Shown here piece by piece: positions 27,879-35,444 of a DNA stretch of 64,000 nucleotides. Below the pieces are notes generated by a model. It saw only the letters and a list, made by a program, of their open reading frames with translations, was not told where the DNA came from and ran no database searches. This DNA comes from Microbacterium algeriense. GTDB taxonomy: Bacteria; Actinomycetota; Actinomycetes; Actinomycetales; Microbacteriaceae. The stretch is taken from the NCBI RefSeq assembly GCF_008868005.1, contig NZ_WAAO01000001.1, positions 310,001 through 374,000 on the forward strand, read 5' to 3'. Every line of letters begins with the position of its first letter. Within the stretch, counting starts at the first letter, position 1. Both the position numbers and the translations under genes were made by a program.

Positions 27879-28151
27879 TCATCCCCGCCCGCCATCCCCG
27901 CCCGGCGCCACGTCCCGTTCCTTTCCCGGACGGATGTCGGACGACGGGACGGATGTCGGACGAACAGGGCCGTCCCGGCCCGACATCCGTCCATCGGCCC
28001 GACATCCGTACCTCCTCCGGATCTGCGCGACCGCCGCACCGGTCATCATGGCGACGCCCACGCCCAGGCACGTTCCGCCGAGGAGAAGCGGGGCGCTGAG
28101 TGGCGCCGAACCGTTCGCGAAGGCGGTCAGGGTGAGGGCGTGCGACATCAT
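27879..28151 (-). CDS. Small membrane protein with a repeat-derived C-terminal tail
   Basis: A 90-residue frame. The first 45 residues (MMSHALTLTAFANGSAPLSA, then LLLGGTCLGVGVAMMTGAAV) give one or two hydrophobic helices followed by QIRRRYG. The remaining half is translated from the ACGGATGTCGG repeat array and has no natural composition. TAGGGT lies 6 nt upstream of the ATG at 28151, supporting leaderless expression. Either the gene has been extended by repeat invasion or the frame is coincidental. Function unknown. Confidence 0.45.
   Translation of the reverse strand: MMSHALTLTAFANGSAPLSAPLLLGGTCLGVGVAMMTGAAVAQIRRRYGCRADGRMSGRDGPVRPTSVPSSDIRPGKERDVAPGGDGGRG
27928..28009. repeat. ACGGATGTCGG repeat array, copy 1
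   Basis: Two direct copies of GGACGGATGTCGGACGA (27928-27944, 27947-27963) are followed by two inverted copies, GGCCCGACATCCGTCC (27977-27992) and GGCCCGACATCCGT (27996-28009). The whole array can fold into a long hairpin. The same units recur at 55234-55344. No transposase or protein binder is evident nearby. Confidence 0.8.
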
Positions 28152-28171
28152 GGGCCCACCCTAGAGACCCG

Positions 28172-28217
28172 GATGTTGCGGGAGCGTATGCAGAACTTCG
28201 TACGCTCCGGCAACATC
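28172..28217. repeat. 19-nt inverted repeat upstream of acyltransferase-CapA gene
   Basis: Arms 28172-28190 and 28199-28217 match at 17 of 19 positions (GATGTTGCSGGAGCGTAYG) around the loop CAGAACTT. It sits between two divergent genes (starts at 28151 and 28292), so it may be an operator rather than a terminator. Confidence 0.6.
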
Positions 28218-28291
28218 GCACGCCGTTGAATCGGTCTCATGATCACTCGACGTCTCGCCGGCTCCGCACGACGACGAAGCGACGCGTCAGC

Positions 28292-30457
28292 GTGAGCGAG
28301 GGCTCTCCCGCCCCCGTTTCGCGTGTCGCCTGGGGGGACGCGGCGAAGGGGCTCCTCATCGTGCTCGTGGTCTTCTGGCATGTGGTGCTGAAGACCTACC
28401 TGCAGGTCGACTGGCGGATCGGCATCCCCATCCCCGGCGTGTGGGGACTCGCGAGCGACATGATCTGGCCGTTCCTGATGCCGCTGTTCCTGTTCCTGTC
28501 GGGATACTTCGCCGCCGACGCACTCCAGCGCCCGTGGGCAGCCGTGCTGCGTCCGCGCGTCCTCCGCTTCCTGTACCTCTATCTGCTGTGGACGCTCATC
28601 CACATGGCCGCGATGTGGGCGTTCCCCGACTTCCCGACGCTCGTGCCGCGCAGCGTCTCGGAGTTCGTGGAGGCGCTCACGATCAGTCCGCCGAACACCT
28701 GGTACCTCTACGCGCTCGCCCTGTACTTCCTGGTGGCGAAGGGCCTCGATCGTGTGCCGCGGTGGCTGCTCATCGCGGTCGCCGGGGCGGCATCCGTCGC
28801 GGTGGCGGCAGGGCTCGTGGACGTGGTGAGCAACCGCGGCTCGCTCCTGTACAACCTGGTGTTCTTCCTGGTCGGCGCCTACCTCGCCCCACGCATCCGC
28901 AGCTTCACGGCTCGCCCGCGCCGACTCGTCGCGGCGGTGCTGATCGCGGGTTACCTGATGGCGTACGCCCTGATGCGGGTGACCGGCACGGAGCTTATGC
29001 CGGGGGTCTGGCCCGCGGTCTCGGTGCTGGGGGTGGCGATGGGGCTCGCTGTGGCGCCGCTGCTGCCCGGCGTGCGGCTGCTGGGACCGGTGCTGACCTG
29101 GCTCGGCGCCCGGACGCTTCCGATCTACCTGATCCACATGCCGCTTCTCGTCCTCGTCGACGCAGCCCTGGTCGGACCGCTCTCGGACTCGGGAAACGCG
29201 GTCCAGCTCGTGGCGGCGGTGCTGCTCCCCGTCGTCCTGACCGGGGGGCTCGTCGCCGCCTGCGTCCTCCTTGCGCGTCTCACGGACCGCGACGGTGCGG
29301 CCTGGCTGTGGGACCTGCCGCACCGTCGCTCCGTCGCCGTCTCCACCGGGGCGTCAGCGCTGCGCGGACGGGGTCCGTGGCGGACGCCCGTCGCCGTGCT
29401 CGTCCTCGGGGCGCTGGGTGCGGGTCTGGCTGCCGCAGCGGCGGTACCCGCTCGACCGGCGGAGATCCCTGATGCGGCGGGAGCGCGTGCCGGGGAGGTG
29501 AGCATCGGCGCGACCGGCGACATCCTGCTGTACGACGTGGGGCATGGCATCCCGGACGACCGTGGCCGAACGTACTTCGACGACGTGCGATCCTGGTTCA
29601 CCCAAGACCTCGTCACGGGCAACCTCGAGCAGGCGATCACCGACGACACCGGCTACGACAAGTGCGGAGGGAGCGACAGCTGCCTGGCGTTCCGCAGCGA
29701 ACCGGACGCGGCCGGCCACCTGCGCGGCTTCGACATCCTGAACCAGGCGAACAACCACAGCCATGACTACGGCCGCGAGGGTTTCGACGAGACGCGGGAC
29801 CTGCTGCGAGACGTCGGCATCGACGCGGTGGGTGAGCGGAACGAGATCGTGACGACGCGGATCGGAGGTGTCACGGTCGCGATGGTCGGGTTCGCGCCGT
29901 ACGGAGGGTTCAACCGCGTCACGGATCTCCGCCACGTGCGGCAGGTCGTGCGAGCCGCCGCGGCGCAGGCCGACATCGTCATCGTCCACGCTCACATGGG
30001 AGCCGAGGGACCGGACGCGGATGCCGTGACGCCGGGCACGGAAGTCATGTTTGGCGAGAACCGCGGAGACCCGATCGCCTTCGCGCACGTGGCCGTCGAC
30101 GCGGGGGCGGACCTCGTGATCGGACACGGTCCCCACGTCCTGCGCGGAGCGGAGCTCTACCGCGGACGTCTCATCGCCTACAGCCTCGGGAACTTCGGCG
30201 GGGGCGGCGTCTTCGGTGCGGAGGAGGAGACCCGCTACGGCGCGTATCTCTCGGTCACCCTTCGCGCGGATGGCACTCTCGTGGACGGCGGGCTGCGGTC
30301 TGTGCGCTTCGACTTCGCGGGCGGAGCGCCGCAACCCGACCCCACTGGCCGGGCGGCCGAACTCATGAACGAGCGGGGCCGGCGGGACTTCCCGACCACT
30401 GCCGCGATCGTCGACGGCGACGGTTCGCTCATCCTGCCCTCGAGTCGCGGGGGCTGA
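28292..30457 (+). CDS. Membrane acyltransferase fused to CapA-like domain
   Basis: A 721-residue two-part protein. Residues about 8-365 are an acyltransferase-3 (OafA/NodX) membrane domain: WGDAAKGLLIVLVVFWHVVL with the catalytic-type His, several further helices, and LPIYLIHMPLLVLVDA near its end. After a further membrane helix (about 380-400), residues about 415-700 form a CapA-type calcineurin-like domain: GATGDILLYD, GNLEQAI, QANNHSHDYGREGF, IVHAHMG and GHGPHVLRGAELYRGRLIAY with LGNF. It would acylate a cell-surface glycan and act on a polymer outside the cell. The GTG at 28292 is chosen because it leaves a short N-terminus; upstream starts (TTG 28226) are possible. I know of no characterised fusion of this kind. 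Confidence 0.9.
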   Translation: MSEGSPAPVSRVAWGDAAKGLLIVLVVFWHVVLKTYLQVDWRIGIPIPGVWGLASDMIWPFLMPLFLFLSGYFAADALQRPWAAVLRPRVLRFLYLYLLWTLIHMAAMWAFPDFPTLVPRSVSEFVEALTISPPNTWYLYALALYFLVAKGLDRVPRWLLIAVAGAASVAVAAGLVDVVSNRGSLLYNLVFFLVGAYLAPRIRSFTARPRRLVAAVLIAGYLMAYALMRVTGTELMPGVWPAVSVLGVAMGLAVAPLLPGVRLLGPVLTWLGARTLPIYLIHMPLLVLVDAALVGPLSDSGNAVQLVAAVLLPVVLTGGLVAACVLLARLTDRDGAAWLWDLPHRRSVAVSTGASALRGRGPWRTPVAVLVLGALGAGLAAAAAVPARPAEIPDAAGARAGEVSIGATGDILLYDVGHGIPDDRGRTYFDDVRSWFTQDLVTGNLEQAITDDTGYDKCGGSDSCLAFRSEPDAAGHLRGFDILNQANNHSHDYGREGFDETRDLLRDVGIDAVGERNEIVTTRIGGVTVAMVGFAPYGGFNRVTDLRHVRQVVRAAAAQADIVIVHAHMGAEGPDADAVTPGTEVMFGENRGDPIAFAHVAVDAGADLVIGHGPHVLRGAELYRGRLIAYSLGNFGGGGVFGAEEETRYGAYLSVTLRADGTLVDGGLRSVRFDFAGGAPQPDPTGRAAELMNERGRRDFPTTAAIVDGDGSLILPSSRGG

Positions 30458-30531
30458 ATCGCAGAATCGCACGCTGTCGCACGTTCTGAAGCCATCCCTG
30501 CGACTCCGACGCGAATCTGCGACGGCGCGAC

Positions 30532-30565
30532 GGATGCCCCGTGGCGGGGTTTCCACGGGGCATCC
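30532..30565. terminator. Intrinsic terminator between converging genes
   Basis: GGATGCCCCGTGG (30532-30544) and CCACGGGGCATCC (30553-30565) are exact 13-bp arms with loop CGGGGTTT. It separates the acyltransferase gene from the minus-strand surface-protein gene and may serve both. The surrounding 233-nt gap has no gene. Confidence 0.8.
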
Positions 30566-30690
30566 AGCGCCGGCGTCGACCGACGGGGAGCTGGGGGCTC
30601 CTATCCCGTCGGCGTGGGGAACGACGCAGCGGCGCACCGGCGGCGCGGGGTCTCCTCCCCCGAGGACGACCGCACCGCCGGCGCCTGTCG

Positions 30691-32397
30691 CTACGCCGCC
30701 AGACGGCGTCGCAGGAGTCCGGCACCTCCGAGGAGGAGCAGCATCGTCGCCAGGGCGACCAGGCCGACGGAGGATTCTCCGCCCGTCATGGCCAGGCCGG
30801 CGACGGCGCCGGTGACCGCAGAGCCCGAGGCGGTGACGGCAGCTCCGGTCGAGACCCCGGGGACCGTGACGGCTCCCGGGCCGGTGCCGGGGTTCGTCCC
30901 GGGGTCGGTGCCGGGCTCCGTGCCGGGGTCGGAGCCGGGGTTCGTCCCGGGGTCGGTGCCGGGGTCCGTGCCGGGGTCGGTTCCCGGGGTGGTGCCGGGG
31001 TCCGTCACCGTGGCCTCGCCGATCACCGAGATCGCATTGCCGCCGACGGTGACAGGCAGACTGATCGGCAGGCCCAGCTGGGTGCCGCCGAGGGTGCTGT
31101 CGTCTCCGGTGGTGGTGTTGCCGCCGGTGGTGGGGGCGGGGGTGGTCCCGGTGCTGGTTCCGGTGTTGGTGACGGTGGCGTCGTCGAGGGCGGAGATCGC
31201 GTTGCCGGTCACGCCGATGGGGGCGGTGACGGGTGCGGTGATCTGGGTGCCGCCGAGGGTGCTGTCGTCTCCGATGGTGGTGTTGCCGCCGGTGGTCGGG
31301 GCGGGGGTGGTTCCGGTTCCGGTGCTGGTGACGGTGGCGTCGTCGAGGGCGGAGATCGCGTTGCCGGTCACGCCGATGGGGGCGGTGACGGGTGCGGTGA
31401 TCTGGGTGCCGCCGAGGGTGCTGTCGTCTCCGGTGGTGGTGTTGCCGCCAGTGGCCGGGGCGGGTGCGGTTCCGGTCCCGGTGCCCGATCCCGTGGTCGA
31501 CGTGTCGCCGAGCAGCGAGATCGCGTTCCCGGACACCGTCACGGGGGCGGTCACCGGAGCGACGGCCTGGGTGCCGCCGAGGATGGCGTCGTCACCGGAT
31601 GTGCCCGCCGAAGGGGCGGGAGCCGCGGAACCAGAAGGCGCCGCGGAATCCGAGTTCGCCGAGTCGGCGTCGCCGAGCAGCGAGATCGCGTTCCCGGACA
31701 CCGTGATCGGCGCCGCGACCGGAGCGACGGCCTGGGTGCCGCTGCCGATGCCGTCCGCACCGGAGGTGGAGGGCTCTGCCGGTGCGGAGGAGGCCGGTGC
31801 TGCGGCTCCCTGCGCGGCCGTGTCGGTGCGATCGGCGTCGCCGAGCACCGACACGGCGTTGCCCGTGACGGTCACGGGCGCATCGACCTCGAGCAGCGCC
31901 TGGGTGCCCGAGAGCACGCCATCCACGCCGTTCGTGGTCACGAGAGGCGCCCCGGCGGGAGACTCGGCCTGGGGAGCCGAGTTCTGGGGTGTGGGAGCCG
32001 GGGCGCTGGTCGAAGAGGTGTCGGTGAGACTCACCGCGTTGTCCGTCACGGTGACGGGCAGGTTCACGGTGACGACCGCCTGAGTGCCGGATGCCGTTCC
32101 CGACGACCCGCTGGTCTCCGCGGCGGGTGCCGGGGCGGGTGCCGGGGCGGGTGCCGGGGCCGGAGCGGGAGCCGGCGCAGGGGCGGGAGCGGGAGCCGAG
32201 CTGACGGCGTCGTCCAGCACGGAGACGGCGTTGCCCAGCACCGAGATCGGCGCCGAGATGGGCGCCTCCACCTGGGTGCCGGAGAGCAGTCCGTCGTCTC
32301 CGCTGGTCTCAGCCGCGTTCGCGGCCGTGGCGCCGAGGAGGGTGATGCCCCCGGCGATGAGCGTGCCCCACAGGGCGCGCTTCAGATAAGTGCGCAT
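30691..32397 (-). CDS. Chaplin-like repeat surface protein with LAMTG anchor
   Basis: A 568-residue secreted protein. Signal peptide MRTYLKRALWGTLIAGGITL with cleavage near ANA-AE (28). Eight repeats follow, each of the form GTQ...AP(V/I)xAP(V/I)xVxGNAISxLGD, for example GGTQITAPVTAPIGVTGNAI. The pattern VPVxVxGNxVxVIG is that of chaplin domains, but without their cysteines. Pro/Ala linkers join the repeats; a Gly-Thr-Asp-Pro stalk precedes LAMTG (about 535-539), a hydrophobic helix and RRRLAA, a class E sortase signal. A ribosome site (tcaggagaagcatc) sets the ATG at 32397. It likely coats the cell surface; amyloid-like assembly is an inference. Confidence 0.88.
   Translation of the reverse strand: MRTYLKRALWGTLIAGGITLLGATAANAAETSGDDGLLSGTQVEAPISAPISVLGNAVSVLDDAVSSAPAPAPAPAPAPAPAPAPAPAPAPAAETSGSSGTASGTQAVVTVNLPVTVTDNAVSLTDTSSTSAPAPTPQNSAPQAESPAGAPLVTTNGVDGVLSGTQALLEVDAPVTVTGNAVSVLGDADRTDTAAQGAAAPASSAPAEPSTSGADGIGSGTQAVAPVAAPITVSGNAISLLGDADSANSDSAAPSGSAAPAPSAGTSGDDAILGGTQAVAPVTAPVTVSGNAISLLGDTSTTGSGTGTGTAPAPATGGNTTTGDDSTLGGTQITAPVTAPIGVTGNAISALDDATVTSTGTGTTPAPTTGGNTTIGDDSTLGGTQITAPVTAPIGVTGNAISALDDATVTNTGTSTGTTPAPTTGGNTTTGDDSTLGGTQLGLPISLPVTVGGNAISVIGEATVTDPGTTPGTDPGTDPGTDPGTNPGSDPGTEPGTDPGTNPGTGPGAVTVPGVSTGAAVTASGSAVTGAVAGLAMTGGESSVGLVALATMLLLLGGAGLLRRRLAA
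31167..31431. repeat. Near-identical internal DNA repeats in surface-protein gene
   Basis: A block of about 106 nt (31167-31272) recurs at 31326-31431, offset by 159 nt, with no mismatch that I can see. It encodes repeats 6 and 7. Such identity suggests recent duplication or gene conversion and makes repeat number variable by recombination. Confidence 0.75.
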
Positions 32398-32468
32398 GAT
32401 GCTTCTCCTGACTGAGTGGATCGTCTGATGGGTGCGCGCGATGGGAGTGCGCGCGCAGCACGGCATCT

Positions 32469-32487
32469 GTCGTCCGCGAGGGACGAC
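32469..32487. terminator. Short hairpin between two surface-protein genes
   Basis: GTCGTCC (32469-32475) and GGACGAC (32481-32487) with a 5-nt loop, 11 nt after the stop of the upstream minus-strand gene. It may partly terminate transcription so that the chaplin-like gene is expressed differently. Confidence 0.5.
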
Positions 32488-32498
32488 GTGACGGTCCG

Positions 32499-33509
32499 TC
32501 AGTCAGGAGAGACGTCGGTGTCGGCGATCCGCGACGCGGGAAGAGCGTCGTCGGCTGCGCCGGGAGTCCGCTCGCCAGCACGGAGCGGAGAAGGTTCCAC
32601 GTCGCTGACGCGCGCGTGGGCGGCGCCCGCTCCTGAGCCGGAACCGGCGGAGGAGGGGGTCACGGGGGCAGGGGCTCCGGGCAGACTCCCGGACGGCGCC
32701 TCGGAGGGCGCGCTGGCGTCGTCGTCTGCCGGCACCGATCCTTCGGGGAACGTGGCGTTGACGGGCGCGGCCGAGGCGGGCGCGGGGTCTCTCGGCCGGA
32801 GGGCCTGGTCGTGCGTGCCCGCCACCGCAGGAGTCGCCATCACGGCGGTCTGCGCGATATCCGTCTCCGTCACGGCGGGTTCGTCGACGCCGACGGGCAT
32901 CTCGCCGGATCCCGGGGTGAGGGGGTCGATGGCTTCGAGCACGGGCGGCACGGTCGCATCCGTCACGTCTCCGAGCAGTGCGGTCGTGTCATCGACCACG
33001 CCCACGACGTCGTCCACAGCGCCGACGACGCCGAGATCGGTCACGAGGTCGCCTACCACGGGGATGTCGGAGACGGCCCCGAGGACCGGGTCGGTGATGT
33101 GCGAGACCGGGGAGTCGGAGAGCGCCTCCGTCACGGGAGCGACCACCGCCTCCGCCGTCTCGGCGACCGCGTGCACGACGGGTGCGGCGACAGGACCGAC
33201 GACGGGTGTCTCGGCGACGGTCTCCGTGACGGTCGACACGACGGCCGGCGCAGCCTGTTGGACCGGGGCGACCACCTGCGTGACGACCGGCGCGACGACC
33301 TGCGTCACGACGGGCTTCACGGGGGCGGTGACCGCGGAGACGGTGGAGCTCACGAGCGAGGTGACACCGTCGAGAGGGCCGTCGGCCTCTTCGTCCGCGT
33401 GCGCGGATCCGCCGCCGAGGAGGACGGTGAGCACGGCCCAGACGAGCGCGCCCAGGGCACCCCAGATGACGACGGCGGGTACGCCGCGTCGGGTGGCCGG
33501 AACGTCCAC
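32499..33509 (-). CDS. Secreted Ala/Val/Pro-rich surface protein
   Basis: A 336-residue protein. An N-terminal hydrophobic segment (VIWGALGALVWAVLTVLLGGGSAHA) acts as signal or anchor, with possible cleavage after AHA. The body is rich in Val, Ala, Pro and Thr: VTAPVKPVVTQVVAPVVTQV, then TDPVLGAVSDIPVVGDLVTD, ending in a Ser/Ala/Pro/Gly region without a sortase motif. I know no family. The GTG at 33509 is set by cggagggggagg 5 nt upstream. It lies 101 nt before the chaplin-like gene on the same strand, so the two may work together on the cell surface. Confidence 0.8.
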   Translation of the reverse strand: MDVPATRRGVPAVVIWGALGALVWAVLTVLLGGGSAHADEEADGPLDGVTSLVSSTVSAVTAPVKPVVTQVVAPVVTQVVAPVQQAAPAVVSTVTETVAETPVVGPVAAPVVHAVAETAEAVVAPVTEALSDSPVSHITDPVLGAVSDIPVVGDLVTDLGVVGAVDDVVGVVDDTTALLGDVTDATVPPVLEAIDPLTPGSGEMPVGVDEPAVTETDIAQTAVMATPAVAGTHDQALRPRDPAPASAAPVNATFPEGSVPADDDASAPSEAPSGSLPGAPAPVTPSSAGSGSGAGAAHARVSDVEPSPLRAGERTPGAADDALPASRIADTDVSPD

Positions 33510-34037
33510 GTCGACCTCCCCCTCCGAAGGCAACGGACTTCGACGCAGGTGCGTCGATTGCGGGTGACGATACTCGCGGGGGCGAGTTCTGTCTAGGGGG
33601 TTTCCGCGTGATTCCGGGGATGTCCGGGTGTGACGCGCCCGGGCGGATTCCGGCTTGACTTTCCCCAAGTTCTACACATGTCCTCAGGTGAGGAGGCAAC
33701 CTTCAATCCCCGATTTAAACTGATTCTCATCCACAGCCTGGGGAAACGATTTGTCCCTGTTCAAGTGGCATAAAAAAGTTGCCGAACACATCCCTCCACC
33801 GGGTTATCCACACCCGTTCTGCACAGACACTCCGACTTTCTCCGCACGCTCTCCACATGGTTATCCACAGGCCGTGTTGCATGGGGAAAGAGTCGCTCGT
33901 AGCGTGGGCGAGCGACCGAATGTCGGAGGCAGCTGTTTCGCTGGTCGGGTGCCGTGAGGGCCGAGAGCCGCACGGACTCGCCGCAGAAGCGCCTCATCAG
34001 AACATCGCATCGGAAACGTCGCATCGAAGGGAACACT
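33510..34037. other. 528-nt regulatory region upstream of dnaB
   Basis: No gene is evident in it. It is less GC-rich than its surroundings (gatttaaactgattctcatc and ggcataaaaaagttg stand out) and contains a DnaA-box cluster. It must also hold the divergent promoters of dnaB and the Ala/Val/Pro-rich surface protein. Confidence 0.7.
33727..33869. promoter_or_regulatory. DnaA-box cluster upstream of dnaB
   Basis: Two perfect DnaA boxes TTATCCACA (33804-33812 and 33861-33869), one near-perfect TCATCCACA (33727-33735) and weaker forms TTCTACACA (33670) and TTCTGCACA (33818), all in the same orientation, flank an A-rich tract (33769-33779). It could regulate dnaB by DnaA or titrate DnaA. Confidence 0.75.
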
Positions 34038-35411
34038 GTGTCGATCGCCGACATCTCAGAGGAGCGCCTCGGAGGGCAGCGCAAGCCCGAGCGAACCCCT
34101 CCGCACGACCTCCTGGCGGAGCAGAGCGCACTGGGTGGAATGCTCCTGTCGAAGGACGCCGTCGCCGACGTGATCGAGACGCTCAAGGGCGCCGACTTCT
34201 ACATCCCGAAGCACGAGCTGATCTTCGAGGCGATTCTCTCGCTCTACTCCCACGGTGAGCCGACCGACGTCGTCGCGGTCACGGATGAGCTCATCAAGAC
34301 CGGCGAGCTGGGCCGCGCCGGTGGTGCCGACTACCTGCACACGCTGACCTCGATCGTGCCGACCGCCGCCAACGCCGGCTACTACGCGGGCATCGTCTCG
34401 GAGCGCGCGATCCTGCGCCGCCTGGTCGACGCGGGCACCCGCATCGTGCAGCTCGGGTATGCGGGTGAGGGCGACGCGACCGACATCGTCAACAACGCCC
34501 AGGCCGAGATCTACTCGGTCACCGGAACCGAGACCGCTGAGGACTACGTCCCGCTCACCACCGCGGTGGATGCGGCGATCGAGGAGATCGAGGCCGCCAA
34601 CGGCCGCGACGGCTCGATGACGGGCATCCCGACCGGATTCAAGGAGCTCGACGAGCTGACCAACGGCTTGCACGGCGGACAGATGATCGTCGTCGCCGCA
34701 CGACCGGCGATGGGTAAGTCGACGCTCGCCCTCGACTTCGCGCGCGCCGCCTCCATCGGCCACGACTTCCCCTCGATCTTCTTCTCCCTCGAGATGGGCA
34801 AGAGCGAGATCGCGATGCGACTGCTCAGCGCCGAGGGCGCCATCCCGCTGCAGAACATGCGCAAGGGAACCCTCGACCCCCGGGACTGGACGACGGTCGC
34901 CGCGACCCGCGGTCGTATCAACGACGCCCCGCTGTACATCGACGACAGCCCCAACATGACCCTCGTCGAGATCCGCGCGAAGTGCCGTCGGCTCAAGCAG
35001 CGTGCCGGACTCCGCATGGTCATCATCGACTACCTGCAGCTGATGACCTCGGGCAAGCGCGTCGAGTCCCGTCAGCAGGAGGTCTCGGAGTTCTCGCGAA
35101 GCCTCAAGCTCATCGCGAAGGAGCTTCAGGTTCCGGTCATCGCGCTGTCGCAGCTGAACCGTGGTCCGGAGCAGCGTCAGGACAAGAAGCCCGCGATCAG
35201 CGACCTGCGAGAGTCCGGCTCGATCGAGCAGGACGCCGACATGGTGATCCTGCTGCACCGCGACTCGGTCTACGACAAGGACGTGCGTCCGGGCGAGGCC
35301 GACCTCATCGTCGCGAAGCACCGTAACGGTCCGACGGCCACGATCACGGTCGCGTTCCAGGGGCACTACTCGCGTTTCGCCGACATGGCCCCGGGCGGCG
35401 ACTTCCACTGA
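34038..35411 (+). CDS. dnaB: Replicative DNA helicase
   Basis: A 457-residue DnaB of normal length without an intein. N-terminal helical domain about 22-125 (PPHDLLAEQSALGGMLLSKD), linker helix, and RecA-like domain with Walker A ARPAMGKST (about 225), SLEMGKSEIAMRLLSAE, Walker B VIIDYLQLM and the C-terminal arginine-finger region HRNGPTATITVAFQGHYSRF. It unwinds DNA at the fork as a hexamer. The GTG at 34038 follows gaaggga by 6 nt. A DnaA-box cluster lies upstream. Confidence 0.98.
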   Translation: MSIADISEERLGGQRKPERTPPHDLLAEQSALGGMLLSKDAVADVIETLKGADFYIPKHELIFEAILSLYSHGEPTDVVAVTDELIKTGELGRAGGADYLHTLTSIVPTAANAGYYAGIVSERAILRRLVDAGTRIVQLGYAGEGDATDIVNNAQAEIYSVTGTETAEDYVPLTTAVDAAIEEIEAANGRDGSMTGIPTGFKELDELTNGLHGGQMIVVAARPAMGKSTLALDFARAASIGHDFPSIFFSLEMGKSEIAMRLLSAEGAIPLQNMRKGTLDPRDWTTVAATRGRINDAPLYIDDSPNMTLVEIRAKCRRLKQRAGLRMVIIDYLQLMTSGKRVESRQQEVSEFSRSLKLIAKELQVPVIALSQLNRGPEQRQDKKPAISDLRESGSIEQDADMVILLHRDSVYDKDVRPGEADLIVAKHRNGPTATITVAFQGHYSRFADMAPGGDFH

Positions 35412-35444
35412 CGCAGGCTCCGACGCCGTGGGAAGGGACAGGCG

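Noticed and set aside
33510..34037. Chromosomal origin oriC at the DnaA boxes
   Set aside because: There is no dnaA, dnaN or rnpA/rpmH context, and only two perfect boxes; regulation of dnaB is more likely.
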